Part shown: positions 1-9,474 of the stretch, in pieces
Position numbering within the stretch: position 1 is the stretch's first letter
How the letters are laid out: every line of letters starts with the position of its first letter
Assembly: GCF_913776855.1 (NCBI RefSeq)
Contig: NZ_CAJYQD010000049.1
Span: forward strand, 1 to 55,864
DNA length: 55,864 nucleotides
From: an uncultured Sphingomonas sp.
Lineage (GTDB): Bacteria > Pseudomonadota > Alphaproteobacteria > Sphingomonadales > Sphingomonadaceae
Reading direction: 5' to 3'
The notes under the pieces: model-generated
Told to the model about the DNA's origin: nothing
Database searches by the model: none
What the model saw: the letters and a program-made list of their open reading frames with translations, nothing else
Program-made: the position numbers and the translations under genes

Positions 1-497
1 AGGCCCGGCCGGATCGAATCGAGCTGATCGGCGCAGTCAGAGAACAGCTTTGGCCACACCGCCACACCCATCGAATTGGCACGGGTCGGTGCGAAATCGG
101 CCAGGCTGCGATGTAGTGCGCCCAGCGCCGCGCCCGCCGCATGGGCCTGTGCGGCGGTCGGATGGCTGACCGACACGCCTGACAGGAATTCGATCAGGCA
201 GGCGGGGCGACCCTCCAGCGTCTGGATCACCTGTCCCGCCCGGTCGGGCAGCGCGCGCGGCACCGGGTTGCCGGCATCGGCCAACGCATCGGTCATCGCG
301 AAGAAGAACGGTAGGTCGGCGAGGTCGACCCGCTTTTCATACAGCGTCAGGATGAAGCGCCCGGTGGTCGTGTCGACCAGATAGTTGCTGTTCTCGACCC
401 CCTCGGCGATCCCCTTGGCCGATACCAGCTCGCCATGGTCGTAAGCAGACAGGAAGCGCGCGAGCGCCTCTGCCGACACCTGCGTATAGACGGCCAT
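1..497 (-). CDS. thrB: Homoserine kinase, type II (C-terminal part outside window)
   Basis: Homoserine kinase phosphorylates L-homoserine in threonine synthesis, in the cytoplasm. The visible 165 residues carry the N-terminal features of the aminoglycoside-phosphotransferase-like (HSK type II) family: GIAEGVENSNYLV near residues 29-41, followed by FILTLYEKRV and DLPFFFAM, the nucleotide-binding N-lobe. The catalytic loop and C-lobe lie beyond base 1, so the gene is incomplete only because of the window edge. The ATG at 497 shares one base with the TGA of ispH (TGATG), so translation is probably coupled to ispH. Identity is from recognised family sequence; the kinase active site itself cannot be seen. 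Confidence 0.9.
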   Translation of the reverse strand, partial: MAVYTQVSAEALARFLSAYDHGELVSAKGIAEGVENSNYLVDTTTGRFILTLYEKRVDLADLPFFFAMTDALADAGNPVPRALPDRAGQVIQTLEGRPACLIEFLSGVSVSHPTAAQAHAAGAALGALHRSLADFAPTRANSMGVAVWPKLFSDCADQLDSIRPG

Positions 498-1450
498 CAG
501 GCGGCTTCGAGGCCGCGCGGCAGCTTGAACGCGATCGTCTCGCGCGTCATCTCGACCTCGCGTTCGGTCACGTCGAAGCGGGTGGCGATGCGGTCGACCA
601 GTTCGCGCACCAGCACTTCGGGCGCCGACGCACCGGCGGTGATGCCGAGCGTGCCGACCCCCTCCAGCCATGTGAAGTCGAGTTCGGCGGCGCGCTGGAT
701 CAGCCTGGCCGAGGTGCCTTCGCGTTCCGCCACCTCGACCAGCCGTACCGAATTGGACGAATTGGGCGCACCGATCACCAGCATCATGTCGCAGCTCTGC
801 GCGATCGCCTTCACCGCATTCTGCCGGTTGGAGGTGGCATAGCAGATGTCGTCGGCCTTGGGCGCGACGATGGTCGGGAAGCGGGCGATCGTCGCCTCGA
901 CGATGGCGCGGGTGTCGTCGACCGACAGCGTGGTCTGCGTCAGGAAGGCGAGGTTGTCGGGATCGACGGGAGCAAGCTTCGCGACATCCTCGACCGTTTC
1001 GATCAGGGTCATCTGCCCCTCGGGCACCTGCCCGAAGGTGCCGATGACTTCGGGATGGCCGGCATGGCCGACGAACAGGATATGGCGGCCCGATGCGACC
1101 AGCCGTTCGGCCTGGCGGTGGACCTTCGACACCAGCGGGCAGGTTGCGTCGAGATATTCGAGGCCCCGCTCGGTCGCCGCCGCCGGCACCGACTTGGGCA
1201 CGCCATGCGCCGAGAACACGACCGGCACGCCGTCGGGCACCTGGTCCAGCTCCTCGACGAAGATCGCGCCCTTCGCCCGAAGCGAATCGACCACGAACTT
1301 GTTATGGACGATTTCGTGGCGGACATAGACCGGCGCGCCGTGCTTCTGGATCGCCAACTCGACGATCTGGATCGCGCGATCGACCCCGGCGCAAAAGCCG
1401 CGCGGGGCGGCGATGAGCAATTCGATGGCGGGGCGCTGGGTGTCGGTCAT
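497..1450 (-). CDS. ispH: 4-hydroxy-3-methylbut-2-enyl diphosphate reductase (IspH/LytB)
   Basis: This is the last enzyme of the MEP pathway, reducing HMBPP to IPP and DMAPP with a 4Fe-4S cluster. The 317-residue protein has the normal family length. The three cluster cysteines are visible: C20 (GFCAGVDRA), C104 ([10 protein letters not shown]) and C203 ([10 protein letters not shown]), with the spacing of the E. coli enzyme. H49 (EIVHNKFV) and H132/E134 (GHAGHPEV) match the substrate-binding histidines and the proton-donor glutamate. The ATG at 1450 is chosen because it gives the canonical N-terminus; the frame stays open further upstream but that extension looks non-coding. The gene overlaps the downstream thrB by one base. 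Confidence 0.97.
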   Translation of the reverse strand: MTDTQRPAIELLIAAPRGFCAGVDRAIQIVELAIQKHGAPVYVRHEIVHNKFVVDSLRAKGAIFVEELDQVPDGVPVVFSAHGVPKSVPAAATERGLEYLDATCPLVSKVHRQAERLVASGRHILFVGHAGHPEVIGTFGQVPEGQMTLIETVEDVAKLAPVDPDNLAFLTQTTLSVDDTRAIVEATIARFPTIVAPKADDICYATSNRQNAVKAIAQSCDMMLVIGAPNSSNSVRLVEVAEREGTSARLIQRAAELDFTWLEGVGTLGITAGASAPEVLVRELVDRIATRFDVTEREVEMTRETIAFKLPRGLEAA

Positions 1451-1610
1451 GGCCCCAGCGCTTACAGCTTGTTGGAGGACACGCCAAGTGAAGCCGGTCC
1501 ACGCGACCGCAAACACGCGATTGCTTGCGCGCGCGCAGGCCGGTTCCTATGAAGCATCGCTATTCAGGAGGCGCGGCATCGCCGCACCCGTGCATAAGGT
1601 ACAGATTTCC

Positions 1611-2261
1611 GTGACCCTCCGCAAAACCGTCGCCGTCGCCACTATCGCCCTTGTCGCGCTGTCAGGGTGCAAGCGCACCGGCGAGCTGGACGTGACGCAG
1701 GGCGTCGGCATCTCGGCGGTGCGCTCGGCCTGTCCGGTGGCGGGCGTGCCGGCCGGCACCGGCGATATCACGCTGTTCGACCCGGCCGGCAGCACCGATG
1801 CGAAGGCGATCGACGTGGTGGCCACGCTGACCAACGTCCGCGCGAACTGTGTCGAGGGAACGGATACGATTAACAGCACCGTCAGCTTCGACGTGCAGGC
1901 CCGCCGCAACCGCACGGATGCCGCGCGCACGGTGACGCTGCCCTATTTCGTGTCGGTCGTGCGCGGGGGCACGCAGGTCGTATCGAAGCGCGTGGGGCAG
2001 ATCACGCTGAACTTCGCGGCGGGCGAAGCGCGCGCATCGGCGCAGGGGCAGGGGACCGCTGTCGTCGACCGCGCCGCCGCGACGCTGCCGCAGGAGACCC
2101 GCGACCAGATCAACCGCCGCCGCAAGCCTGGGGACCAGGACGCGGCGATCGACCCGCTGTCGGACCCGGCGGTGCGTCAGGCGGTGCTGGCCGCGACGTT
2201 CGAGGCGCTGGTGGGCTTCCAGCTGACCGATGCGCAGCTGCGGTACAACGTCACGCGTTGA
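1611..2261 (+). CDS. Putative exported lipoprotein, unknown function
   Basis: The protein has 216 residues. It opens with a short basic region (TLRKT), a hydrophobic stretch and a lipobox LSGC with the cysteine at residue 20, so it is predicted to be processed by signal peptidase II and anchored in an envelope membrane. The mature part is rich in beta-type sequence and ends with a segment AFxALVGFQL-like (FEALVGFQL). No catalytic motif was recognised. The start is a GTG at 1611 with AAGG about 10 bases upstream. The frame remains open upstream, but the GTG places the signal peptide at the very N-terminus. It is divergent from ispH. The lipoprotein call is sound; the role is unknown. Confidence 0.75.
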   Translation: MTLRKTVAVATIALVALSGCKRTGELDVTQGVGISAVRSACPVAGVPAGTGDITLFDPAGSTDAKAIDVVATLTNVRANCVEGTDTINSTVSFDVQARRNRTDAARTVTLPYFVSVVRGGTQVVSKRVGQITLNFAAGEARASAQGQGTAVVDRAAATLPQETRDQINRRRKPGDQDAAIDPLSDPAVRQAVLAATFEALVGFQLTDAQLRYNVTR

Positions 2262-2293
2262 GGTTGGCAGGGAACGTAGGCCCATTGGTCAGG

Positions 2294-2375
2294 CCCGCGA
2301 AGGCGGGAATCCATAGTCGCTGCCGTTTGAACAAGAGTCACTGCCGTTGCGTGTATGGATTCCCGCCTTCGCGGG
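2294..2375. repeat. Paired REP-like palindrome, copy A
   Basis: Two perfect inverted 22-base arms (2294-2315 and 2354-2375) contain the core CCCGCGAAGGCGGGAATCC. Each arm is itself a small palindrome. The 38-base spacer holds an imperfect direct repeat, GTCGCTGCCGTT and GTCACTGCCGTT. The element lies between the lipoprotein stop and the glycine riboswitch and could fold into a long cruciform or act as a terminator. The same family recurs at 4351, 12415, 33209 and 50350. Confidence 0.8.
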
Positions 2376-2481
2376 AATGACGAGGGGTTCTACCGTCCGC
2401 GCATACCCCGCTTTCCCGATTGACTAATCCCGACGCCCGAGCCAGAGCTTCGGCCATCACAGGCTTGCAGCCGACGCCATG

Positions 2482-2670
2482 CGCGGGAGAGTGCGGAACA
2501 TGTCCGCCGCCGAAGGAGCAACCGCCCCGGAATCTCTCAGGCAACAGGGACCGCGCAGGGCATAAAGATACTCTGGAAAGCGTCGCGGCCGAAACGGTCG
2601 GACCACCGAAGGGGTAAGCAAGGGCGCAACCGCCCTCGCGAAAGCTCTCAGGTACCGTGACAGAGGGGGC
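2482..2670 (+). promoter_or_regulatory. Tandem glycine riboswitch (gcvT leader)
   Basis: Two consecutive glycine aptamers are visible. The first (about 2482-2577) has CGGGAGAG, GCCGCCGAAGGAGCAA, TCTCTCAGGCAA and the closing CTCTGGAAA. The second (about 2578-2670) has ACCGAAGGGGTAAGC, GCTCTCAGGTA and GACAGAGGGG. These are the conserved blocks of the Rfam glycine riboswitch family. The element sits about 65 bases upstream of gcvT, so it very probably switches the gcv genes on when glycine is abundant. Exact ends of each aptamer are approximate. Confidence 0.95.
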
Positions 2671-2735
2671 GATGGTGGCCAGGCGCAGTGCGTCCGGGCG
2701 TCCGTCGACTGCCCCTAACACGAAGGACGTGGCCC

Positions 2736-3938
2736 ATGAGCGATATTGCCCCCGAACCCGCCCACGAACTGCGCGCCGACGGCACCGATCCGGTCGAGGA
2801 ACTGCCGCCGCAGCTGCTGCCGCTCGATGGCTGGCACCGCGCACGGGGCGGCCGCATGGTCCCGTTCGCGGGCTATACGATGCCGGTCCAGTATGAAGGC
2901 ATCATGGCCGAGCATCTGTGGACGCGCGAGAACGCCGGGCTGTTCGACGTCAGCCATATGGGCCAGCTGCTGATCCATGGGCCGGACGCAACCGCCGCGC
3001 TGGAGGCACTGCTGCCGGGCGATCTGCGCATCCTGAAGCCGACGAAGATCCGCTATTCGCTGCTGCTGGACGAACAGGGCGGCATTCTCGACGACCTGAT
3101 GGTCACGCGGCTGAATGCGGCGGAGCCGGGCGTCCCGTTTCCGATGGATGGCGAACCGGGCGAAGACGCCTTCTACATGGTCGTCAACGGCGCGACCAAA
3201 TATGACGATATCGGCCATCTGCGCGAGCATCTGGCCGACGAGATAACGCTCAACCACCTCGACGACCGCGCGCTGCTGGCGGTGCAGGGGCCGAAGGCGG
3301 TCGATGCGCTCAACCGCATCCTGCCGGGCGTCGCCGCGCTGACCTTCATGACCGCCGGCAGCTTCGACTGGAACGGCCATGCCCTGTGGGTCAGCCGTTC
3401 GGGCTATACCGGCGAGGACGGCTATGAGATTTCGCTGCCCGAGGACGCCGCCACCGGTTTCGCCGACGCGATCTGTGCCGAACCGGAAGTGAAGCCGATC
3501 GGCCTCGGCGCGCGCGACTCGCTGCGCCTCGAAGCCGGGTTGCCGCTCTATGGCCATGACCTCAGCCCCGACACCACGCCGGTCGCCGCCGATCTCGGCT
3601 TCGCGCTGTCGAAGCGTCGTCGCGAGGAAGGTGGCTTCCCCGGTGCCGAGCGTATCCTCGCCGAACGCGCCGCCGGTCCCGCCCTCAAGCGGATCGGCAT
3701 GATCGTCGAAGGCCGCCAGCCGGTGCGCGAAGGTGCCGAAGTGGTCGATGCCGATGGCAATGTCGTCGGCCACGTCACCTCGGGCGGGTTCGCGCCAAGC
3801 GTCCAGGCGCCGATCGCCATGGCCTATTGCCCGCCGGCGCTGGCGGAAGGCGGGTCGCTGACCCTGCGCCAGCGCGGCAAGCTGCACACGGCGCGGGTCG
3901 TGCCCATGCCGTTCGTCCCCCATCGTTACGTCCGTTAA
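2736..3938 (+). CDS. gcvT: Glycine cleavage system T protein (aminomethyltransferase)
   Basis: T protein takes the aminomethyl group from lipoylated H protein, releases ammonia and passes the methylene to tetrahydrofolate. The 400-residue product has the family hallmarks in order: MVPFAGYTMPVQY, LFDVSHMGQ, a middle block LLAVQGPKAVDAL, and SRSGYTGEDGYEI with LGARDSLRLEAGLPLYGHDL, which contributes to the folate site. It is slightly longer than usual because of an N-terminal lead of about 30 residues. The ATG at 2736 has GAAGGA a few bases upstream. It is the first gene of the gcv operon and lies directly behind the glycine riboswitch. Confidence 0.96.
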   Translation: MSDIAPEPAHELRADGTDPVEELPPQLLPLDGWHRARGGRMVPFAGYTMPVQYEGIMAEHLWTRENAGLFDVSHMGQLLIHGPDATAALEALLPGDLRILKPTKIRYSLLLDEQGGILDDLMVTRLNAAEPGVPFPMDGEPGEDAFYMVVNGATKYDDIGHLREHLADEITLNHLDDRALLAVQGPKAVDALNRILPGVAALTFMTAGSFDWNGHALWVSRSGYTGEDGYEISLPEDAATGFADAICAEPEVKPIGLGARDSLRLEAGLPLYGHDLSPDTTPVAADLGFALSKRRREEGGFPGAERILAERAAGPALKRIGMIVEGRQPVREGAEVVDADGNVVGHVTSGGFAPSVQAPIAMAYCPPALAEGGSLTLRQRGKLHTARVVPMPFVPHRYVR

Positions 3939-3953
3939 GAGGGAGTTGCCCCG

Positions 3954-4325
3954 ATGAGCCGTTTTTTCACGCAGGAACACGAGTGGATCGAAGTCGACGG
4001 TGAAGTCGCGACGGTCGGCATCACCGAATATGCCGCCGGGCAGCTGGGCGACATCGTGTTCGTCGACGTCCCCGCCGATGGCCGCGAACTGACCAAGGGC
4101 GACGACGCCGCTGTGGTCGAATCGGTCAAGGCCGCCTCCGACGTCTACACCCCGGCATCGGGTACGGTGATCGAGGGGAACGCGGCGCTGGCCGACAACC
4201 CTGCGCTGGTCAACGAAGACCCCGAAGGCGATGGCTGGTTCTTCAAGCTGACGCTGCGCGACGACAGCGAGCTGGGCGAGCTGATGGATGAAGAGAAGTA
4301 CGCCGCGTATATCGCGCGGCTGTAA
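3954..4325 (+). CDS. gcvH: Glycine cleavage system H protein
   Basis: This is the lipoyl carrier that shuttles the aminomethyl group between the P, T and L proteins. Its 123 residues are the normal size. The lipoylated lysine is K59 in VVESVKAASDVYTP, and the N-terminal HEWIEVDGEVATVGITEYA and C-terminal EKYAAYIARL are typical. It starts 16 bases after gcvT with GAGGGAG upstream, so it is co-transcribed. A paired palindrome separates it from gcvPA. Confidence 0.97.
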   Translation: MSRFFTQEHEWIEVDGEVATVGITEYAAGQLGDIVFVDVPADGRELTKGDDAAVVESVKAASDVYTPASGTVIEGNAALADNPALVNEDPEGDGWFFKLTLRDDSELGELMDEEKYAAYIARL

Positions 4326-4350
4326 GCGAACCCGTCTGTCCCGCGGCCTG

Positions 4351-4449
4351 CGTCATCCCGGCGTAGGCCGGGATCCATGGTCACGGGCCGGCGCGTTCTG
4401 AATCGATGACGCCCGTATCCGTGGATTCCGGCTTGTCGCTGGAATGACG
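4351..4449. repeat. Paired REP-like palindrome, copy B, inside the gcv operon
   Basis: Imperfect inverted arms lie at 4351-4380 (core TCATCCCGGCGTAGGCCGGG) and 4419-4449 (containing ATTCCGGCTTGTCGCTGGAA and ending in ATGACG). They fill the gap between gcvH and gcvPA. The left arm matches the core of copies C to F; the right arm is more degraded. If transcribed it would fold into a large hairpin within the operon mRNA. Confidence 0.7.
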
Positions 4450-4486
4450 AATGAGGCCGCCCCGAAGCGGACCAACAAGGACCATC

Positions 4487-5845
4487 ATGCGCTATCTTCC
4501 CCTGACCCCGACCGACCGCGCGGACATGCTGTCCGTGATCGGTGCCGACAGCATCGACGACCTGTTCGTCGACGTTCCCGAATCCGCTCGGCTCGACGGG
4601 CCGGTGCCCGGCCTGCCGAACCATGCCAGCGAGCTGGCGGTGGAGCGGCACCTGTCGGCATTGGCGGCGAAGAATGTCGCGGCGGGGTCGGTGCCGTTCT
4701 TCCTCGGCTGTGGTGCGTATCGCCACCATGTGCCGGCAAGCGTCGATCACCTGATCCAGCGCGGCGAGTATCTGACGGCCTACACGCCCTATCAGCCCGA
4801 AATCGCGCAGGGCACGCTGCAGATGCTGTTCGAGTTCCAGAGCCAGGTCGCCCGGCTGCTGGGCTGCGACGTGGCGAACGCATCGATGTACGACGGCTCG
4901 ACCGCCTGCTGGGAAGCAGTGACCATGGCGCGGCGCGTGACGCGCAAGGCGAAGGCGGTGTTTTCGGGCGGCGTGCATCCGCATTATGTCTCGGTCGCGA
5001 AGACCATGGCGAAGTACACCGGCGACGTGCTGACCACGGCGCTGCCGGTGCTGGACGCCGCGACCGACGATGATGCGGTGATCGCCGGGATCGATGCCGA
5101 CACGTCGTGCGTGGTCGTGCAGTACCCGGACATTCTCGGCCGCATCCCCGACCTGCGGCGTATCGCCGATGCGGCCCATGCCGCAAAGGCGCTGCTGATC
5201 GCGGTGGTGACCGAACCGGTGGCGCTGGGCGCGATCGAGGCGCCGGGCAATCTCGGCGCGGACATCGTGGTCGGCGAAGGCCAGTCGCTCGGCGTCGGGC
5301 TGCAGTTCGGCGGTCCCTATGTCGGGCTGTTCGCCTGCTCGGAAAAGCTGGTGCGGCAGATGCCGGGGCGGCTGTGCGGCGAGACGGTCGATGCCGAGGG
5401 CAAGCGCGGCTTCGTCCTCACCCTCTCGACCCGCGAACAGCATATCCGCCGCGAAAAGGCGACGTCGAACATCTGCACCAATTCGGGGCTGTGCGCGCTC
5501 GCCTTCTCGATCCACCTGACGCTGCTCGGCGAGAAGGGGCTGCGCAAGCTGGCCGAGGTCAACCATGCCAAGGCGTGTGCCGCCGCCGATCGTCTGGCCC
5601 AGGTGCCCGGCGTCGCGCTGGTCAACGAGACGTTCTTCAACGAATTCACGCTGAAGCTGCCGACCGAGGCGCGGCCGGTGGTGCGCGAACTGGCGGAGCG
5701 CGGCGTGCTGGCGGGCGTGTCGCTGGGGCGGCTCTATCCGGATGATAATGCGCTCGGCAACGGGCTGGTCGTGGCGGTCACCGAAACCGTCACCGAGGAA
5801 GATATCGAGGCGCTGGCGACGGCGCTCACGGAGGTACTAGCATGA
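4487..5845 (+). CDS. gcvPA: Glycine dehydrogenase (decarboxylating) subunit 1
   Basis: This is the N-terminal half of the P protein in organisms where the enzyme is split into two chains. It works with GcvPB in PLP-dependent decarboxylation of glycine onto the H-protein lipoate. The 452-residue product shows [15 protein letters not shown] at the start, [33 protein letters not shown] and [14 protein letters not shown], all family blocks. The ATG at 4487 is chosen for its close AAGGA and canonical N-terminus; upstream in-frame sequence is repeat. Its last four bases overlap gcvPB, which fits stoichiometric production of the two subunits. Confidence 0.96.
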   Translation: MRYLPLTPTDRADMLSVIGADSIDDLFVDVPESARLDGPVPGLPNHASELAVERHLSALAAKNVAAGSVPFFLGCGAYRHHVPASVDHLIQRGEYLTAYTPYQPEIAQGTLQMLFEFQSQVARLLGCDVANASMYDGSTACWEAVTMARRVTRKAKAVFSGGVHPHYVSVAKTMAKYTGDVLTTALPVLDAATDDDAVIAGIDADTSCVVVQYPDILGRIPDLRRIADAAHAAKALLIAVVTEPVALGAIEAPGNLGADIVVGEGQSLGVGLQFGGPYVGLFACSEKLVRQMPGRLCGETVDAEGKRGFVLTLSTREQHIRREKATSNICTNSGLCALAFSIHLTLLGEKGLRKLAEVNHAKACAAADRLAQVPGVALVNETFFNEFTLKLPTEARPVVRELAERGVLAGVSLGRLYPDDNALGNGLVVAVTETVTEEDIEALATALTEVLA

Positions 5846-7416
5846 GCGTGAACCAGAGCGGCTGGCGTCCCGAAATGGGCGATGCTTCGCCGGCGGCACA
5901 GGCGACCTTCACCGGCAATCGCGCGCTGATGCTCGAAGAGGCGCTGATTTTCGAGATCGGGTCGGGCGAGACCACCGGCGTCGATATCGACGACGCGCCG
6001 AAAACCACCTCGCGTCTGGGCAACCATGCCCGCAAGGGCGCGATCGGCCTGCCCGGCCTGTCGGAACCGGAGGCGGTGCGCCACTATACCCGCCTGTCGC
6101 GGCAGAACTATGCGATCGACCTCGGGCTGTTCCCGCTAGGCAGCTGCACGATGAAGCACAATCCGCGCCTCAATGAGCGGATGGCACGCCTGCCGGGCTT
6201 TGCCGATCTCCACCCGCTGGGGCCGATCGACACGGTGCAGGGCGCGCTGGAGCTGATCCATCAGCTGGCGCACTGGCTGGTCACGCTGACCAACATGGAT
6301 TCGGTTGCGATGTCGCCCAAGGCCGGCGCGCATGGCGAGCTGTGCGGCATCCTTGCGATCAAGGCGGCGCTGGAAAAGCGTGGCGAGGGCCATCGCAAGG
6401 TGATCCTGGTCCCGGAATCGGCGCACGGCACCAACCCGGCGACGGCGGCGTTCGCCGGCTTCACCGTGAAGGCGATTCCCGCCACCGCCGAAGGCCGTAT
6501 CGATACGCAGGCGCTGAAGGACCGGCTGGGTCCTGACGTCGCGGGCGTGATGATTACCAACCCGAACACCTGCGGCCTGTTCGAGCGCGACCTGAAGGAA
6601 ATTTCCGACGCGGTGCACGCGGCGGGCGGCTATGTCTATTGCGATGGCGCGAACTTCAACGCGATCGTCGGTCGGGTACGGCCGGGCGACCTCGGCGTCG
6701 ATGCGATGCACATCAACCTGCACAAGACCTTCTCCACCCCGCATGGCGGCGGCGGTCCGGGGTCGGGTCCGGTAGTGTTCTCGAAGGCGCTGACCCCCTT
6801 CGCCCCGCTGCCCTTCGTCGAGAAGCAGGACGGCCGCTTCGTACTGGTCGAGGAGGAAACCGCGGGCGAGCATCACGCCGACAGCTTCGGGCGGATGGTC
6901 GCCTTCCATGGCCAGATGGGCATGTTCACCCGCGCGCTGAGCTATATCCTCAGCCACGGTGCAGACGGCCTGAAGCAGGTGGCGGAGGATGCCGTCCTCA
7001 ACGCCAACTATGTCCTGCGCAGCCTCGACGACACGCTCGACGCGCCGTTCGGTGACAGCGGGCCGTGTATGCACGAGGCATTGTTCAGCGATTCGAACCT
7101 GGCCGAAGGCTTCTCGACGCTGGACGTGGCCAAGGGGCTTATCGACGAGGGCTATCACCCGATGACGGTGTATTTCCCGCTGGTCGTCCACGGCGCGATG
7201 CTGGTCGAACCGACCGAGACCGAGAGTAAGGCCGCGCTCGACCAGTTTATCGGCGCGCTGAAGTCGGTCGGCGAACGTGCCAAGGCCGGCGATCAGGCGC
7301 TGAAGTCCGCACCGCACTTCGCGCCGCGTCGTCGCCTCGATGAGACACTTGCCGCGCGCAAGCCGGTGCTGGCGTGGAAGGACAGCGTGGCGCCGGTGGC
7401 CGAAGCCGCCGAATGA
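5842..7416 (+). CDS. gcvPB: Glycine dehydrogenase (decarboxylating) subunit 2
   Basis: This is the PLP-bearing half of the split P protein, 524 residues. The Schiff-base lysine is about K295 in [17 protein letters not shown], preceded by [16 protein letters not shown]. Other blocks are [20 protein letters not shown] and [15 protein letters not shown]. It overlaps gcvPA by four bases (ATGA) and closes the operon. The gene for the L protein (lipoamide dehydrogenase) is not in the window and is presumably shared with another complex. Confidence 0.97.
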   Translation: MSVNQSGWRPEMGDASPAAQATFTGNRALMLEEALIFEIGSGETTGVDIDDAPKTTSRLGNHARKGAIGLPGLSEPEAVRHYTRLSRQNYAIDLGLFPLGSCTMKHNPRLNERMARLPGFADLHPLGPIDTVQGALELIHQLAHWLVTLTNMDSVAMSPKAGAHGELCGILAIKAALEKRGEGHRKVILVPESAHGTNPATAAFAGFTVKAIPATAEGRIDTQALKDRLGPDVAGVMITNPNTCGLFERDLKEISDAVHAAGGYVYCDGANFNAIVGRVRPGDLGVDAMHINLHKTFSTPHGGGGPGSGPVVFSKALTPFAPLPFVEKQDGRFVLVEEETAGEHHADSFGRMVAFHGQMGMFTRALSYILSHGADGLKQVAEDAVLNANYVLRSLDDTLDAPFGDSGPCMHEALFSDSNLAEGFSTLDVAKGLIDEGYHPMTVYFPLVVHGAMLVEPTETESKAALDQFIGALKSVGERAKAGDQALKSAPHFAPRRRLDETLAARKPVLAWKDSVAPVAEAAE

Positions 7417-7423
7417 GGCCCGC

Positions 7424-7450
7424 CGCCCCGCCCGGTCGCCGGGCGGGGCG
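7424..7450. terminator. GC-rich hairpin between convergent genes
   Basis: A perfect 12-base stem (7424-7435 with 7439-7450, CGCCCCGCCCGG) closes on a TCG loop. It fills the gap between the end of gcvPB and the end of the minus-strand acyltransferase. No T-run follows on either strand, so it may be a weak bidirectional terminator or an mRNA-stabilising hairpin. Confidence 0.55.
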
Positions 7451-7455
7451 CGGTG

Positions 7456-8469
7456 TCACGTCGGTGCCCGGCGCAGGTGTGGTGTGGCGCTTCGCCGGTC
7501 GCGCCACGCATCGCCCGCCTGTCCGACGGCCATCGCTAGCAGCATCATCGCTGCCAGCGCGGCCAACTGTGCGATGTCGGCATTGATGCCCGCCGCCTGT
7601 AGCCGTGCGATGATCGCATAGCCGATCCCGGCATGGACGAGGTAGAGCGGGTAGGAAATCCCGCCCAGCCACAGCAGCAACGGATGGCGGAGACCGCGGA
7701 CCCGGCCCATCGCGATGCCGAAGAACAGCGCCATCATCCCGACCACCAGCAGCGTGGCGTGCAACCCGGCGGTGAACGCCTGCACACCCAGGATCGCAGC
7801 CGCCAGCAACCGCTGATCCTGCCAGCGCGCGGTGCCGCGCCAGACGGGATAGGCGATCAGCCCGACCGAGAACCAGGCGGCATGATCGGTAAGCAGCACG
7901 AACTGCACCCATGCCGGCGTCGGCAACAGCCAGCAGACCAGCCGGACGGCCAGCCAGGCGAGGACGAGCCGATCGATCGACCGCAACGCACCGATCCGCC
8001 ATGCCAGCGCGATCAGGGTATAGAAGATGACCTCCACGTTCAGCGTCCAATAGACGCCATCGACCATCGGCACACCGGTCAGCTTCTGCATCAGTGGCAG
8101 GTTCGCCAGCCATTCCATCGGGCTGACGGCCAGCCGCGCCGGCCCGAATAGCCAGGCGACGATGCCGGTCAGCGCCATCGCCAGCCAATATTCGGGCAGC
8201 AACCGCCGCGCCCGCGCCCGCGCAAAGGCAAGCAGCGTCGGCGTCCGATCCAGCGTCGCCAGCATCGCAAAGGCGGAGATGGCGAAGAACAGCTTCACCC
8301 CGTCATCGCCCCAGCGCACCTGCAACGCGGGCAGCGTGGCGCCCGGCACCATGAACTGGATGAAGTAGCTGTAATGGTAGAACACGACCGCAAGCGCCGC
8401 CAGCCCGCGCAGGGCGTCGAGTTCGCACAGCCGGTTGGCGGGGGGCGGGCAGGGATCGGTTCGAACCAT
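7456..8469 (-). CDS. Acyltransferase family 3 membrane protein (OafA/YrhL-type)
   Basis: These integral membrane enzymes O-acetylate or acylate sugars, peptidoglycan, lipopolysaccharide or lipid carriers. The 337-residue protein begins with the family signature ELDALRGLAALAVVFYHY, containing the R and H of the acyltransferase-3 active region, then runs through roughly ten hydrophobic segments (for example VIFYTLIALAWRIGAL, LLLWLGGISYPLYLVHAGIG). The SYPLYLVH block near residue 270 is typical of the C-terminal helices. The natural acceptor cannot be told; neighbours are unrelated. It stands alone, convergent with gcvPB and divergent from the FNT gene. Confidence 0.9.
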   Translation of the reverse strand: MVRTDPCPPPANRLCELDALRGLAALAVVFYHYSYFIQFMVPGATLPALQVRWGDDGVKLFFAISAFAMLATLDRTPTLLAFARARARRLLPEYWLAMALTGIVAWLFGPARLAVSPMEWLANLPLMQKLTGVPMVDGVYWTLNVEVIFYTLIALAWRIGALRSIDRLVLAWLAVRLVCWLLPTPAWVQFVLLTDHAAWFSVGLIAYPVWRGTARWQDQRLLAAAILGVQAFTAGLHATLLVVGMMALFFGIAMGRVRGLRHPLLLWLGGISYPLYLVHAGIGYAIIARLQAAGINADIAQLAALAAMMLLAMAVGQAGDAWRDRRSATPHLRRAPT

Positions 8470-8614
8470 GTGCCGACGATGCGCCGAAACGGGTCAAAAC
8501 GGCGTTAATGCTCGCGTGAGGGGCGGAAGGGGACGCTTGGTTGTCGAAACGGCGCGCCATGACGATGCCGGCTCGGGCGGAACCTTGTCGGATGCGACCG
8601 GTTGCCATCGGTAC

Positions 8615-9469
8615 ATGGCCGAAACATCCCCTCCGCCCGACGCCGCGACCGAAGAGGAGCGCAAGGTCGCGCTCGACCCCGAACAGGAAGAGGTGGTCGA
8701 CGATCGTCGCGCCGCTTCCGCGCTGATCGTGCATGAAGTCGTCCGGCGACAGGGGATCGAAGAACTGGAACGTCCCGCCGCATCGCTGATGTGGTCGGGG
8801 GTGACGGCCGGAATTGCGATCGGTCTGTCGCTGCTGGGCAAGGCCGTGATGGAAACAGCCGTACCCGAAGGGGCATGGACGCCGTTGCTGCAGGCGCTGG
8901 GCTATGCGCTGGGCTTTGTCGTGGTGATCCTCGGCCGGATGCAGTTGTTTACCGAAAGCACGCTTTCGGCGGTCCTGCCGCTGGCGACCGATCCGTCGGG
9001 GCGCAACCTGACCCGGACCCTGCGGCTATGGGGCGTCGTTCTGGTCGCGAACCTGATCGGCACGTTCGCCTTTGCCGGGTTCGCGATGCTGGGCGGACTG
9101 GGCGCGGAGCAGGCCGCCGAACTGGTGGAGATCAGCGGCGTCGTGCTGCATCATACCGGCATGGACGGCTTTCTGGCCGGCATCCCGTCGGGCTTGCTGC
9201 TCGCCAGCGTGGTGTGGACCCTGCCGAGCGTCGAGGGGCAGAAGGTCACGCTGATCGTGCTGCTGACCGGGCTGATCGATCTTGGCGGGTTCGCGCACGT
9301 CGTGGCCGGGTCGGCGGAGATGTGGGTGTTGCTGCTGCACGGCGACATGGGCGCGGGGCAGGCGGTGTCGTTCTTCTTCCCCGTGTTGCTGGGCAATATC
9401 GCGGGCGGCAGCGCGTTGTTCGCTTTGCTCGCCCATGCCCAGGTTCGCGAGGAGATTGCGGAGGGCTGA
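8615..9469 (+). CDS. Formate/nitrite transporter (FNT) family membrane protein
   Basis: The 284-residue protein resembles the YfdC branch of FNT channels. The first 60 or so residues are acidic and soluble (EEERKVALDPEQEEVVDD). A six-helix membrane domain follows with ASLMWSGVTAGIAIGLSLLG, the glycine-rich LGYALGFVVVILGRMQLFTE and GVVLVANLIGTFAFAG. The FTEST motif after helix 2 and VANLIG of helix 3 are characteristic of the pore family. The transported anion is unknown. ATG 8615 is preferred as the first methionine giving the usual acidic N-terminus; no strong ribosome-binding site is seen. It is divergently arranged with the acyltransferase. Confidence 0.85.
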   Translation: MAETSPPPDAATEEERKVALDPEQEEVVDDRRAASALIVHEVVRRQGIEELERPAASLMWSGVTAGIAIGLSLLGKAVMETAVPEGAWTPLLQALGYALGFVVVILGRMQLFTESTLSAVLPLATDPSGRNLTRTLRLWGVVLVANLIGTFAFAGFAMLGGLGAEQAAELVEISGVVLHHTGMDGFLAGIPSGLLLASVVWTLPSVEGQKVTLIVLLTGLIDLGGFAHVVAGSAEMWVLLLHGDMGAGQAVSFFFPVLLGNIAGGSALFALLAHAQVREEIAEG

Positions 9470-9474
9470 CCCGC

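Noticed and set aside
1451..1516. Upstream extension of ispH by 22 codons
   Set aside because: The extension does not resemble the family N-terminus, while ATG 1450 places the first cluster cysteine at the expected distance.
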